Source of the DNA: Shinisaurus crocodilurus
Taxonomy: Eukaryota > Chordata > Lepidosauria > Squamata > Shinisauridae
Assembly: GCA_021292165.1 (NCBI GenBank)
Contig: CM037880.1
Location: forward strand, 27,860,232-27,924,231
DNA length: 64,000 nucleotides
Reading direction: 5' to 3'
In this document: positions 33,217 to 44,830 of the stretch, piece after piece
How positions within the stretch are numbered: the first letter of the stretch is position 1
How the letters are laid out: each line of letters opens with the position of its first letter
The notes under the pieces: model-generated
Database searches by the model: none
The model's input: the letters and a program-made list of their open reading frames with translations, nothing else
What the model was told of the DNA's origin: nothing
Translations under genes and position numbers: made by a program

Positions 33217-33490
33217 GGTGCAATCCAATCAGGATGCCCACAGCCCTCCGAACTCGGCGGATTACAGGCATGCTATGCAGGACAGGAGGAGTGCAAAGGA
33301 AAAAGTTGCCTGTGCGCTCCTCCCACCCTGCAAAGCACTTACACAGCCAATTTTGGCCACCTAAGTGCAGCGTTTTGGAGTGAGAAGCAAGGAGGCTGAG
33401 GCATGCCAGGATACGTTGTATCTTGGCATGCGCCTGTCTCCTCCCCTCAGTGTCCCCTTGGAATGCCCCTAAAAGCCCATCTCTGAGGTC
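33217..33490 (+). repeat. TTAA/GGGTGCAATCC-ended repeat family, copy 1 (partial)
   Basis: TTAGGGTGCAATCCAATCAG and CCCACAGCCCTCCGAACTCG open it. It shares CGGATTACAGGCAT, CTCCTCCC and GTGACCTCAGAG blocks with 34720-35190, 36205-36597, 46420-46815 and 56026-56455. Confidence 0.6.
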
Positions 33491-33499
33491 ACTCTTGTG

Positions 33500-33735
33500 A
33501 CCTCAGAGAAGTAGCCAGTGTGGTTCTTTCCACCTGACTGCAAGGGAGGGGGCATATCAGGGCTCTAAAACCTCTTCCTATTGGTCTGCGGTGGCATGGC
33601 GGGTTCGGAGAGGGGTCACATGACCAGGTCAGCTGACCTACTCCTTCCGGGGCGGGACTTCCGGCTAAGGCGGAACTTCCAGTCTCCCAGGGGGGCGGGG
33701 CACCTATCAAGGGGTGGGGTTTAGAGTTTGATGTG
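33500..33735. promoter_or_regulatory. GC-rich motif cluster, possible cryptic promoter or LTR remnant
   Basis: Within 235 bp are ATTGG (CCAAT box), two nearby palindromes GGTCACATGACC and GGTCAGCTGACC, CTTCCGGGGCGGGACTTCCG (two ETS cores around an SP1-like site) and GGGGCGGGGC. It is GC-rich against an AT-rich background. No gene starts next to it. Function unknown. Confidence 0.3.
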
Positions 33736-33739
33736 GTAC

Positions 33740-34285
33740 CTACCTTCACTACTTATATAATATATTCACTTTCATGTCCTACTGTTCATAGGGTTTTTGA
33801 ATCCAAGGAGTCGCAGCTCTTTACAGCCTTGACAGGCATTTACTCATGATGATTGGCATGTCTGTTGGCATGTGACCTTATTGACTTTACTGGAATCTGA
33901 AGGGAATATAGTATAAAAATGTGTGTGTCTCATAGCTGGCTGCATGTTCTCCCACTATTACTCACACTTCATTTGTTATTCATGGTTTTAATTTCTATTT
34001 CATTTTCATCATGATAATATTCTTTTTGCCCGTCTCATTTTGAAACATTTCTTCAACATTAGCCCTTATGTTAATATTTCATTCTTGAGAGAGGTGAATG
34101 TGTTGAGTTTTGCACTCAAACTGGAAACTATAGGGACAGACTAGATGTGATGATTTATTTGCCAGGAATGACTATTTGTCATGAGTTGGTTTAAAAGTAC
34201 TACTTGGGGTGTATAAAAATTAATTTCTTAATTGTCCCTAATAGTGGAACAGGAAATTTTGCAAAGGGATTTCAATTAAAGACTG
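33740..34285. other. Gene-free stretch, no recognisable element
   Basis: AT-rich unique-looking sequence. I see nothing that supports a gene or a repeat. Confidence 0.4.
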
Positions 34286-34719
34286 GTCAAATGTTTAAAT
34301 TAGGGGTGGGTACCTTCAGAGAGGTCCGGAAACCCTCTCATGGGATACACACCTGCTGCTGCGTCACCGAAGCTTGAGAGCGCAGCAGCAAAACCCTCAG
34401 GAAAAATTGCTGAATTTTAGTGGCAAACCGCTATGGAGTTTTAGAAGTGACAAATTTAGCTTGATTTCAAGCTAAATTTGTCAATTTGAAGCCTCCATAG
34501 TGGTGGTGCAAACAACTGATTTCTTTCTTCTTCTTTTTTGTAGCGGCAGCGGCAATTATGGTGATGTGGGTGGGGGCTTCAGGGGCTGCACCAGAGACCG
34601 GGGCCCCCACATGTGGCCAGTGGCTACATGACTTCAAATGCTAATACCCAACCTGCTTCCAATGATCACATGCCTTGTGGGTGAGAACTGAAAAGAGCAA
34701 TCTCTGGAATACTGCAAAA

Positions 34720-35190
34720 TACATCTTGGCCAATGCAATCCTATGGCCACTAGACAGCATCTAGACTGCCATACAATTATTCGGAGCTTCAGCTCCGACC
34801 TCAGACACTTGCTCCGAGGTTGGAGCTGGGACTCCAAGCTCGGAGCGCCTCCCCCCCCCCACAGCCGGCGCAGAAAGAACCGTGCCGGCTGCTTCTCCGA
34901 GGTCATAAACGCAACCTTGGGGATGGGGTTTTGTGGGTGTTTTGGGCAGTGGAGAGGGGCGAGATAGGTACTGACATGATACAAAGTATCCTGGTGGCAC
35001 CTCAGCCTCCTCCCCTCGCACTCCAAGGTGCCACACTTAGCCGAAATCGGCCACCTAAGTGTTTTGCATCATGGCGGGAGAAGCATGGAGGTGACCATTG
35101 CCTCTGCGCTCCTCCCTCCTTGCATAGGATGCCCGTAATCCTCCAAGTTCAGAGGGCTACAGTGGCATCCGGATTGGATTGAGTCCTTAG
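34720..35190 (-). repeat. TTAA/GGGTGCAATCC-ended repeat family, copy 2
   Basis: Reverse orientation: GCAATCCTATGGCCACTAGA at the left and AGGGCTACAGTGGCATCCGG ... GGATTGAGTCCTTA at the right. The interior has the Cys/Ser-coding-looking GGAGCTTCAGCTCCGACCTC palindrome. Overlapping open frames of up to 130 codons are shadows of this repeat. Confidence 0.65.
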
Positions 35191-35477
35191 TTGTCCTTCC
35201 TGCTATTACATCAAATTTCACACGTTTTCACCCATTCCAATAAAATAAAATAAAAGCAATTTGTTTAATGCAATTGAAAAAGCCAGGTATACCTTTAAAA
35301 ATTGATAGACCCAATATAGGGTGTATTTTTTTAAGACTTCCACCTGATTAAAGAAATCTCAGTTGATTCATTGTCTGAGTTTTAGTCACAGGGAGTTTCC
35401 TCAGTGGCATGTCATGTGGTCAGGTCCTTAGTTCTCTCTAGCCCTGTATCACTGTAGGCTTATTGATCGTGGGCAAA

Positions 35478-35592
35478 CATCCCCAACATGGTACCCTCCA
35501 GATGTGTTGGACCACAGCTCCCACAGCTCCTGAGGATGATGGGGCTCTAGTCCAACACGTGTGGAGGGCACCAGGTTGGAGAAGACTGGTCC
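35478..35592. repeat. Palindromic MITE (CTACAACTCCCAG family)
   Basis: CCAACATGGTACCCTCCAGA ... GGACCACAGCTCCCACAGC mirrored by GGGCTCTAGTCCAACACGTG ... GGAGGGCACCAGGTTGGAGA. Confidence 0.75.
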
Positions 35593-35774
35593 TTGTTTGG
35601 GGTGCAACAAGTACACCTTCTGCCCTGCCAGCACGAGCCTGGCAGGACTTTGGATTAACCAGTCCTCCATGGATTCTTCCTCCCTTGCCCTCATTGGATC
35701 ACTCTGTTAGTCTGGATCCAACCCAATTAATATAATCAGTTAATGCTGATGAAACATTGCAACCCTCGTATTCT

Positions 35775-36090
35775 CTGCACCAGGGATGTCTGATGGCCAG
35801 ATTCGGTTTCAGAGAATTTCTCAGGGCCACATTCCAGTGTGAGCAGTGCAAAAGGGACAGGCACAAATATATCAGCATATTTTATCTTAAAGTTCTTACT
35901 GTCAGTAACAAAGCCTTAGGAGAAACACAAAACTGCACAAAAGCCAAGAAACCACCAAACAACCGGCAACAAGGGAAAGAGGGTGTGGCCCTGAGAAGGG
36001 GTGTGGCCATCTAGGGAACCCTAAGTGGTTAGATTGGGACCCTGGGCGGATAGATTTGGTCCATAGGCCTGAGGTTCAACACCCAGTTCT
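35775..36090. repeat. hAT-like repeat, copy 1 (pair with 48180-48525)
   Basis: Shares TTTTATCTTAAAGTTCTTAC/GCTTAAAGCTCTTCCT, AAAGCCTTAGGAGA, ACTGCACAAAAGC, AAACCACCAAA and GGGGTGTGGCCA blocks, in order, with 48180-48525. Confidence 0.6.
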
Positions 36091-36204
36091 ACACTTATAT
36101 TCAAGTTGTGGTAGAAATTGAAACCACCAAGGAATCCAGCCCACACAAAAAACAAAGTCATATAACTGCTGTTAGCAAATTACTTAATTTGGATTAACTG
36201 ATAG

Positions 36205-36597
36205 GCAGTGCCATCCAATGTGGCTGCCCATAACCCTCCAAACTCGGAGGATTATGGCACGGGCATCCTAGGGAGGGCGGGAGCAGAGCAGAGTCAAGGA
36301 ATGCCTCTGTGTGTTCCTCCCGCCATGTAAAACCCTTAGACGGCCGATTTCGCCAACTAAAGTTTTCCCCTGGCTTGCGAGGAGGAGAGAGGCTGCGGTG
36401 CCTTGCTCCTCCACCCTCCCCCTCCCTGCCCTCCCCCCCCCCCCCAGCGCTGGCTCTAAAGTCTGCCTTCCGGTCTTCTGAGCGACTTGGAAAGAGCCGG
36501 CTGCAAGGGCAGAGGGAGGGCGCTCCGAAGCCAGAATCCCCGCTCAAACCTATGGCCGGCTCGGCAGCATCTAGTGGCCGTAGGATTACACCCTTAA
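36205..36597 (+). repeat. TTAA/GGGTGCAATCC-ended repeat family, copy 3
   Basis: AGTGCCATCCAATGTGGCTG ... AACTCGGAGGATTATGGCAC ... ATCTAGTGGCCGTAGGATTA followed by CACCCTTAATTAA, so the right end abuts TTAA. Confidence 0.65.
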
Positions 36598-36599
36598 TT

Positions 36600-37440
36600 A
36601 ACTTGAACAAACTAATAATGTTAATATATCATTTGGGTAGCTTATGAAAGTCTTAGGATGGAAGTAAAACTGATAAACCTTGGGGCAGGGTGGTGGTGGT
36701 GGGGAAACCTTCTTTTCTATAGGAAAATAGCTCTTGCCAGCTTACTATTATGTCTGCTCCCAGAGCCAGAGGCCAGCTCTACGTGTGATATGGAGGAGAC
36801 TGGGAGAAGGCCCAGATCAAGCCAATTCAGCACTGGGATCTGAACATTGCCTTTACATAAACGAATAAAGAAAAGCTATATCACTCAAGGCAAATCACTG
36901 AAATTCGAATCTATTTTTAGCATGACCAAACTAAAGTCTGGACTGGAGCCTCAGGCTGGGGAGAAAACCACACTGAAACTGTAAGGCCCCCAACCATACA
37001 TACCCCACAGCTTGGAGCAAAGATCAATGTAAACTGTTTACAGAGGGTGCTTGACAGCCCATCAGATTACAAAGCATTTTTCAGTGGAAGCTTTTACATT
37101 ATGGCACAGATTTTTCCATCAGTAACCAAAGAAGCAGAATCTTGTTTTGTTCTTTTGCAGCAGGGAATGTCAAGAGAAAACTCCTTGCCTTTTATGATGT
37201 TTTGATATTTTGTCCAATAAAAGATATCAGTATTAAGGAACACCCTGCATTGTGTTCCTTAATTGTGTTCAGAAAGAAGCCACTGAAAGAAGTAAATATA
37301 AAATGTACTGAATGTAACTTACAAGAATTTACATATATTCTTCTCCACTTAAGGTGTGTGTGTGATTTGGATGTGACTTGGTCCAGATCAAGCCAATCCA
37401 GTACTGGCATCTGAACCTCTGAAGATTCTCAAAGCCAGAT
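36600..37440. other. Gene-free stretch with a short direct duplication
   Basis: CAGATCAAGCCAATTCAGCA at 36813 and CAGATCAAGCCAATCCAGTA at 37384, each followed by CTGGSATCTGAAC, form a diverged 33-bp direct repeat. Otherwise nothing recognised. Confidence 0.4.
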
Positions 37441-37442
37441 TT

Positions 37443-37562
37443 ATAGTGCAGTCCTATGCACCTCTACTCAGAAGTACCAGTAAGCCTCATTGAAATGAGG
37501 GCTGAAATCCAACACACACTCAGTGAGGCTTACCGCTGAGTAGACGAGTACTAGATTGCGTC
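37443..37562. repeat. MITE of the AGTAAGYCCCATTGA family, diverged
   Basis: GTGCAGTCCTATGCACCTCT, CAGAAGTACCAGTAAGCCTC, AATCCAACACACACTCAGTG and GAGGCTTACCGCTGAGTAGA are recognisable parts. Confidence 0.55.
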
Positions 37563-37737
37563 GTCAAGATATTTGGATACACCAGCAACTGCTGACTTCT
37601 GCTATCCACCTTCCTTCTTTTCCAGACTGCCTTGCAGGGCCCTGTTGTCCTTCTGTGCCATCTAAAATGTATATTGCAGCATGTGTAGAAGTTCCAGACC
37701 AGGGTTTGAGATTTTTAAAAAATGCTGCAGAGATCAG

Positions 37738-37773
37738 GTGTGTCTGCGTGTGTGTGTGTGTGTGTGTGTGTGT
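37738..37773. repeat. (GT)n microsatellite
   Basis: About 13 uninterrupted GT units following a TGTGTCTGCG start. A second (GT)n lies at 38251-38274. Confidence 0.95.
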
Positions 37774-37943
37774 AACAAGATTATAACAAATGAGGAGGAA
37801 TCTGGCAGATCATAGATAATTTGTTGGGACTAGGGCCTGATTCTGAAATTCACCCTGATTATGAGTACCTGCCTGATATTACTGGTTGTAACAATAAATG
37901 GCCAGTAGGCAACCCTATGCATGTATGTACTGGTCTGAGAAGA

Positions 37944-38122
37944 TGGTAGTTCATAGATTCATAGATCATAGAGTTGGAAGGAGCCTACAAGGCTATGGAG
38001 TCCAACCCCCTGCTCAATGCAGGAAACTAGAGATGGGGTCTCCCATCCAAGTAATAACCAGGCCTGACCCTGCTTAGCTTTCCACGCTCAGACAAGCTGA
38101 GCCAGCATGAGCCACAGGCCTG
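37944..38122 (-). repeat. 5S-rRNA-derived SINE with CR1-like tail, copy 3
   Basis: ATCATAGAGTTGGAAGGAGC tail, then GGGTCTCCCATCCAAGTAAT and GACCCTGCTTAGCTTTCCAC, ending AGCCAGCATGAGCCACAGGC. Full length, minus orientation. Confidence 0.85.
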
Positions 38123-38552
38123 TATAGTGAAACACAATAAGGAAAAAGTGAATGTCAGAAAGGTGCAATAGGGAAGCAAGGCCTTTTCATGTAATTGACA
38201 TCATCATTTTCGTCATCATTTAAAATATAGTGCACGTTCATGTTCATGCCGTGTGTGTGTGTGTGTGTGTGTGTATACCCTTGCAGATAAGAAAAACTGA
38301 TTTACTACAACTAATGTTAGCTCCCCACCTGCCTATACCTAGGTATATCTGGATGTCATTCCACTTGCTATACCTGGTGCTTGTGCAGTAGATCTGATGG
38401 GGGAACTCATTTAGGAGGAATGGTGATTACATTCCCCCCCCTCCATTACTTCAAAATTTCCAGAAATTTCACATCTTGAGATACACCACATGGAGTCACT
38501 CTTTCACTGATATTATTTAGCCTTTTCCTGAAGCAGCTCCAGAAAAATTAAT

Positions 38553-38780
38553 TACAGTGCATTCCTATACATGTAATTTATTTATTTATTTATTTATAAC
38601 CCACCCTTTTCCCAATACTGGGACTCAAGGCAGCTTCACAACATTAAAATTTGTACAATTAAAACATATAAATAAAAAAATACAAAAGTTAAAAATATAA
38701 TTAAATCTACACAGAAGTAAGTCCCATTGAGTTAAATGAAGCTTACTCCCAGGCAAGTGGGTATAGGATTGTAGCCTTAC
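38553..38780. repeat. MITE with an L2-like 3' tail inserted
   Basis: CAGTGCATTCCTATACATG (left part) and CTACACAGAAGTAAGTCCCA ... GGATTGTAGCC (right part) belong to the AGTAAGYCCCATTGA family. Between them (38575-38705) is (TTTA)n, then AACCCACCCTTTTCCCAATA, an L2-type tail in minus orientation. Confidence 0.65.
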
Positions 38781-39339
38781 TCTTTTTGCCTGTCCAAACT
38801 GGTTAGATTGAGCCTATGTAAAGAAATGTTGAGTTCCTTTGTAGAAACTGGGATCTTAGCCCAGATTCTGTAACTCATACAGAGCCAATACACTCCCAAA
38901 TGAGTGGAACCAAGTTCAAAAATGATTCTTTTATGTATATGAAAGTCATTTTGCATAAGCATATGGAATCAAGATGACAAGGGAAATATAGAGTGGAGGA
39001 AAGTAAAAAGAGAATTGTAGCATCTCTTCCAAAAGTAGGATATCTGGGTTCCAATGGCAAGTAAACAAAGAAATATTTCACCATGTGTGGGATCCTGGAG
39101 GATTCTTCTTTTGCATTTACATGTAAGCATGCTGGCATTGACTAGCTTACTCCAAAGATAATGCCAATATTGGAATGGATCCAAGCCATCTCAGAGAATC
39201 TTGTGTTCTTTACTAGGATTTGAACAAGGATAAGTTTAATTAGAAAGATGTTTCCTTTTAAATGCAATAAAAGGTGTGTAGACATGAAAGATCTAGATTC
39301 TAATCCACCTCCCTAAATGTGCGAACAAGTAGCTTCAAA

Positions 39340-39435
39340 TGAGTATCACTGCAATCTTAAACCATTTACTCTAGAGATTGATTTTTGCCGGACTTACTTT
39401 TGAGTAAACATGTATAGGATCCACTGCACAGCTAT
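39340..39435. repeat. MITE fragment of the AGTAAGYCCCATTGA family
   Basis: CACTGCAATCTTAAACCATT ... GGACTTACTTTTGAGTAAAC ... GTATAGGATCCACTGC. Diverged. Confidence 0.45.
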
Positions 39436-40629
39436 CCAAGGCACGCAATTTCCTCATTATCTTGCCTTGATGTTGAGCAAAACCAGCTGGTTAGCAATTA
39501 TATAGTTATGCTCACCCCCATTCTCTGAGCAGCCAAGAAGTTCTAGCAGCACAGCACTTAGCCAGGTTTGGTTTTCTTTGGAAGGAGGCATTCACAGGAG
39601 GCTTTTGGCATTTTGAAATATTTGAGTTTGCTTACAAATATACTGGTTGAGCGTAGGTGGAGACACAGCTTAACCACTCTGGCAAATAGCTAAAGTCCAC
39701 TGCTCCCACAACAGATGAAGAGAAAGAGAGACAGCACCCCAAAATGCTGTTGGCATACGGATAGGATAGTAATGGGCAACTGTGGAGAGAAAGCCTGATT
39801 GCACATTTTCCATTCTGACCCCAAGAGACACAGTTCCAAGCAGACCTGCTTGCATAGCTACATTTGCATTCACTTCAATAGGGCACATTTACATTTACCC
39901 CAAGGAGCTGTAAAGCACCCACAAGTATGAGGGGTACAGTCTCAAAGAGCTGCAAAATGTTCCCCAAGTACTGAAAGGCAACTCGACCCCGCTGGGCAGA
40001 CCAGTCCAGCCGGCCATCAAAGAAGGGGAGGGGGCGAGAGAAGGGGTAAAAAGGGAGCATCTTTTCCATCGGGGGTTGTTGGAAGCAAGGTGCAGGACTG
40101 CACGGATCAAGTCCCTGACTCCGGTCAGAGATGAAGCTCGTAGAAGCTCGTACAACCCTGGGCCCGGTGCTCGGTGCCTGGCTGCAAGACAGAACAATCT
40201 ACAGGGCTAGAATAGTAAGTCAGGTTCTTTGGTGTTAATACTCCCTGTGTTTTGCAAGCCTTGCTCTGTGCTGCCTTTTGCAGGCTGGATGTGTATTGAA
40301 GCCCTATGCTTCATTAAGTTTTATGGACTTCCTTGTTTATAGTGTGAAAGTGGAAGACTGACAACCGGGTCTTCTGCGTGGGTTCAATGCTAAGGGGGTA
40401 GCGAGTCCTGGGGCGGCCTTCTCCGAGATCTCCAGCGACTATCACCCTTAGCCCAGAACAAAGGGATAACTTATAGCCACAGAAGTATCTTTTAGAAAAC
40501 AAGTTTATTTACAACATTACCTTCACAAACCCAGACACACGCCAGCAATACAGCTGATCAGTACGGTACAAAGTAGCAAGCAAGAAGTCTTAAGGACACC
40601 GTGATTTCAGGGCTCTCAGCTAGTTAGTT

Positions 40630-41650
40630 CAGCTCGGGTCCCGGCAGAGGCCCGGTCAACCGCACGCTGCTAGCTGGGTTCCCGGCGGAGGCCCGGTCTA
40701 CCCAAGCGGCTAGCTGGGTTCCCGGCGGAGGCCCGGTCTGAAGGTGTGTTACGCCAACCCACCCTGAAGGCCCGCCGGCCTTGTGGAAAAGCAGAGCGCT
40801 TTACTTGTGTGAGATGGAAGATTTAAAATTCTATTCCTGTGTGCAGCTGCCCATAAATCTACACACAGAAGTCCAGACCTGTCTCTCCCACTCCACGCAG
40901 CATTCCAAGCGTATCGGACATCAGCCAGTTCAGCCTCCTCCTGCAGATCCCAGTAATAAGGAAATAACTCCGTAGACCTCACAGGTTATTTGTTCTACCT
41001 GTTTATTACTATTACTACAGAGTTTACATCTCCTACATTACAGTCCATGTGCAGAGTACAATGCATAGCAAGCATTAATCCAGTGGAGCAAGTTGATGTC
41101 ACTCCACCTCATCTTAGACGTTACATGATTGCAAGTCCAGCAAGCATTAGTCAGAGCGACAGAGAGAAGAAGAAGAAAGCAATTCCATCTCTCTCCAAAA
41201 TGGACTACAGAACAGAAAGCTAACAAATCAGTATGTCACCAGAAAGTACAAACCATGTGACCAGCTCGTATTTCTTTCACACCTACTTTCCCCATGAGAA
41301 CGGGCCAGGAAGTAGAAGACAAAACATGACTTGTTTTTCAGCCATTCTGTACTTTTCCAAATGTCAACAATGTGCCACAGCTGGTGTTGTGCTACATGTC
41401 ACAACACGGTCTACCCAAGCGGCTAGCTGGGTTCCCGGCGGAGGCCCGGTCTACCCAAGCGGCTAGCTGGGTTCCCGGCGGAGGCCCGGTCTACCCAAGC
41501 GGCTAGCTGGGTTCCCGGCGGAGGCCCAGTCTACCTAAGCGGCTTGTGAGTGATTTCAGCTTGGTTTCCCGGGGGTCCGGTCAACCCAAGCGGCTTGTGA
41601 GTGATTTCAGCTTGGTTTCCCGGGGGTCCGGTCAACCCAAGCGACCAGTG
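40630..41650. repeat. 40-bp minisatellite inside an LTR, split by a solo LTR
   Basis: The unit CTACCCAAGCGGCTAGCTGG plus GTTCCCGGCGGAGGCCCGGT repeats at exactly 40 bp (41411, 41451, 41491, 41531), with related units at 40640-40738 and a variant unit (GGCTTGTGAGTGATTTCAGC) at 41540-41640. Confidence 0.9.
40739..41406 (-). mobile_element. Solo LTR, 668 bp, with 5-bp target duplication
   Basis: Plus-strand ends TGAAGGTGTG...CACAACA. In minus orientation it starts TGTTGTGACATG and ends CACCTTCA, the TG...CA rule of LTRs. CGGTC flanks both sides (40734-40738, 41407-41411), and removing the insert restores the 40-bp minisatellite in phase. A minus-strand AATAAACAGG near 41010 would fit a polyadenylation signal. 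Retrovirus-like origin, no coding sequence. Confidence 0.8.
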
Positions 41651-43459
41651 ATTTCAGCTAGCTGGAGCGTGCCGGGTGTGGCTACCCGGGGTTGCCGATC
41701 CTTCGTTCTCTTACCCCAGGCATGGGGCAAGATAGTTGATCAGGTCCAACAACCCAGTTCCCTTGCGCAGGGTGTTTTATACCTTGGTGTTTCAGGTAGC
41801 CCCTCCCTCCGTGATTAGGTGGGTTGACACCCTCCCTGAGGGGCGGCCTTTTGGGTCAGGTGGGGTGACGCCTTCCCCCCGTGGGATGGGGTCCCTTTGA
41901 AGCCACTTGCTTAATGGTCCCATCCTATGGTGTTGAGTGGCCATTTCTTAGGGGTGCCGAAGTGTCTGCTCTGGAGAGGTATTCAAGTCTTATGTAGATG
42001 GGGCTGATATGCGAGAGCATTGACAAACCTGGGGATGCTTCCTGCCTTCCCTCCTGGGGTGATTCTATGCAGATGTTGTTTGTCCCCTTTGTCATCTGTG
42101 GAGACTGGCTGTCTCCCACCCCTGGGTCTCCTTCCCCCCTCCTTGGTGAGTGTGTGTGTGTCAGGCCGGGGGCTTAGGTTGGCTTTCTCCACAGTGAAAT
42201 TCTTGGTAAGTCTATTAGTTCCACTCCATTAAAGGTGATATAAACATAAGCTTTGCCTATTGCTTCAGTGTTTTCAGTGTCAATATACATTGTGGTTGAG
42301 TTTAGATCCTAAGGGAGCTGCATAGAAGGGATTTTTTACCATGCTGGTTAACCCGTTAACTCCCCAACTCACGCAAAAGGACTGGCGGCGGTCCTTCACA
42401 GCAACCATGTCATTCTGCTAGCCTAAATGATGTTGCGCTAGCAGAAACTAGGTTTGGATTATGCACAAGAGGAGAATCTAACTAAAGTTATGTTTGTGCA
42501 AACACAGTTGCAAATTATGCTTCACAACCACTTGCACAAGTTTAATGCACAACCACTTGCGCTGAAGTTGCGCAATGGAAAGATTTGGCGGAGCTCTGCG
42601 AGTGCTATTTGACTTTGCAGAATGACCCTGTTCGATACTGCCCAATGTGTTCTACTTTACAGAGGACTGTGGCTACCCTACTGTGGAGAAAGCCTGACAC
42701 GAGTACACATGCACACGCACACACCAGTCTCCTTCCAGGGAGGAGGGGGACGAGGAAGGGGGATTGGGTTACAGGGAAACAGCCAGACGGACCGGTATGC
42801 CAACAATGGAGAGTCTCGGTTGGATTCCACAAAACCCAGGAAAGAACCATCAAGACCATCAAACTAACAGGGCAGTCTCAAAGAGCTGCAAAGTACCCAA
42901 CACGTCACCTTCTTCCCGGGCGGGGATAAGCCCACCTGACACGAAGGGGCAGGCATAAGCCCCACCTGACCGCGAGGGCGGGAGAGAGCGGGAAACTCAG
43001 GGGTAGAAAACCCCTCTCCCCTCCTTTTGGGGGTTGTTGGGAACACGGATTATTCTTATCAAGACTCGCCTGCCAGCGGTGGCAGGGTTAAGCTGTTCTC
43101 CTCCCCGGGATCGGGCAGACCCGGAGCCAGGCTGAAATTGACCAGCGTAAAGTCTTTAGTCTGAGGTAACTGACTAATCCCAATGCGCTAGCCTGAGAAC
43201 TTGTTCATTGATAAACTCGGAGATCACGTCAGGTCATGTTGACGTTATAGTATTCCTAGAAAGCTGTTAGTTCCGCTCCGTATATTGTATAGTAAATAAA
43301 GCCTTATTTGGTCATACTAAGGGCTGGAGTTTCCTCTTGTGTGCGCAAACCTCCTAGTCGGTTTCACTCGCTTGTACAGGCTGTAACTCAGTGCCGGTTA
43401 ACCCGTTAAGCGCCGAACTCACGCATAGGACCCGGGTGCTGGTCCTTCACACCTACATA

Positions 43460-44460
43460 CAGAGCACAAACTCTGTTTCTCTTCCTGTGTCTCTGACTCA
43501 ATGGTTCTTTTCACATACAGACATTTAGACTGCAACATCCCCAGCCAGGAGTAGTAGGGAGAAACACATGTCCCACTTCCAGGTATTTCTGGACAATTGG
43601 TGCCCATGGAAACATATTGTCTATAATTTTCCTGACAAAACAGAGACTTGCCAACTTTTCAAGGACCATTGAAAGGGGTCTCCAGTAGTATGTCTCGCTT
43701 CATTAATCCTCTCCTGTACAATGCCCCCACACCCCCAAATCTCACCACAATATATATTTTAAAAATCTAACTAGGCCAGTTTTAAATGACCAAAATAGCA
43801 GCTTTAGGATTGATATAAAGGCAAGTTAAACTGAGAAATGAAAGATAAAATCAGGCAGAAAGACACACCAAAAATAGAAGAGTAAAACTGAAAACATAGG
43901 TTTAAAATGTAGGAGAGGCTTTTCTGTTTTGTGTTGCTTTTAAGAACAAATTAATGGTAACACTAAAGGTGTCTTACTAGGGGGGGTGGAGTCCCATTTC
44001 ACCTTAAGAACAGTTGCTTGGGTGGAAATAAATTTCACTGAAAAAAGTTTGTCAACTTTTGGTATCACAAATGGAATGTCAAATATGTCCATACTACAGG
44101 ATTCATAATGACTGAGTATATATAAATAGGTACAAATATAATGTATACAAATATGAACTACAAAAAGAGGGTGAAATAATTAAAACATTACTTTTATTTT
44201 AAAACAGAGTGTGAAACTGATTATGTCCAGAGCAGCTTTTAAAGAAAATTGTTGTTAGCTCTTGCTTGTGCCACTTGAGGGGGAGCTGCTGAGAACTGGA
44301 AAAATGTCTTCTTTAAAAAATAGCCCAAATGCTAGCAAGATTCCGTATTTCCTCGATGTAACATTGAAGAGACACAAAATGAAACAATGCGTTTACAGTA
44401 GCAACTCTGTAGGAACAATAACAATATATACTTAGTTTGAAACACGTTTAAACTGACCTG
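43460..44460. other. Gene-free stretch, no recognisable element
   Basis: AT-rich, unique-looking sequence with a short G-run at 43980. Nothing placed. Confidence 0.4.
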
Positions 44461-44465
44461 ACTCC

Positions 44466-44552
44466 TAGTCCTATCCCCTGCTGAATCAGGGAATGCTGGG
44501 AGTTGTAAGACTTTTTTTCTTCCTAAACGTGCATAGCATTGTGCCCTAAAGA
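44466..44552. repeat. TTAA-type MITE, half copy
   Basis: GAATGCTGGGAGTTGTAAGA ... CGTGCATAGCATTGTGCCCT is the right half of the family at 12488; a second half copy is at 45090-45160, which ends GATTGCGCCCTTAA. Confidence 0.65.
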
Positions 44553-44629
44553 TGTAAATGGGAAGTCAGTCAGGATAGCATCCTCTGTTATATTACCAAT
44601 TTCCAGAGGGGTAGTCTCTGGAAAGGGTT

Positions 44630-44830
44630 AGTCTGTTGCAGCAAAACCATTCAAGAAAAATCTGTGGCACCTTAAAGACTAATGAATTTTATTACGGCAT
44701 AAAGCTTTCGTGGCCTAGAGTCCATTTCATCAGATGCCTGGCGTTATCCTGAGTTACACGTCCTACCTCTGATGAAGTGGGCTGTAGTCGTCCACAACCA
44801 CGTAGGTCTCCCAATACATTTGTTCGTCTT
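44630..44830. repeat. Dispersed repeat (AAAGCTTTCGTGGCCTAGAG type)
   Basis: AAATCTGTGGCACCTTAAAG, ACTAATGAATTTTATTACGG, CATAAAGCTTTCGTGGCCTA and CATTTCATCAGATGCCTGG form a block I recognise as a common reptile repeat; TGATGAAGTGGGCTGTAGTC follows in partial inverted form. Class not named. Confidence 0.6.

Larger units (their letters stand above)
39896..43451. repeat. Nested LTR-retroelement remnants (several LTRs, no coding genes)
   Basis: Two plus-oriented LTR 3' ends share GGTTAACCCGTTAA, GAACTCACGCA-type and GGTCCTTCACA and finish at 42400 and 43451. A preceding AATAAAGCC lies in the second. Two LTR 5' parts share CAGTCTCAAAGAGCTGCAAA (39939 and 42872) and GGGGGTTGTTGG. Between 40343 and about 42200 lies an opposite-oriented LTR whose left edge TGTGAAAG...TGACAACCGGGTCTTC mirrors the same 3' end type, with (minus) AATAAAC at about 40502. 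No gag, pol or env frame is recognisable. The exact nesting is only partly resolved. Confidence 0.6.

Noticed and set aside
34634..35182. Open frames of 91-130 codons on both strands
   Set aside because: They map onto a dispersed non-coding repeat family with five copies in the window whose frames differ.
41402..41650. CRISPR-like array
   Set aside because: Direct 40-bp repeats without distinct spacers, inside a vertebrate LTR remnant; an ordinary minisatellite.
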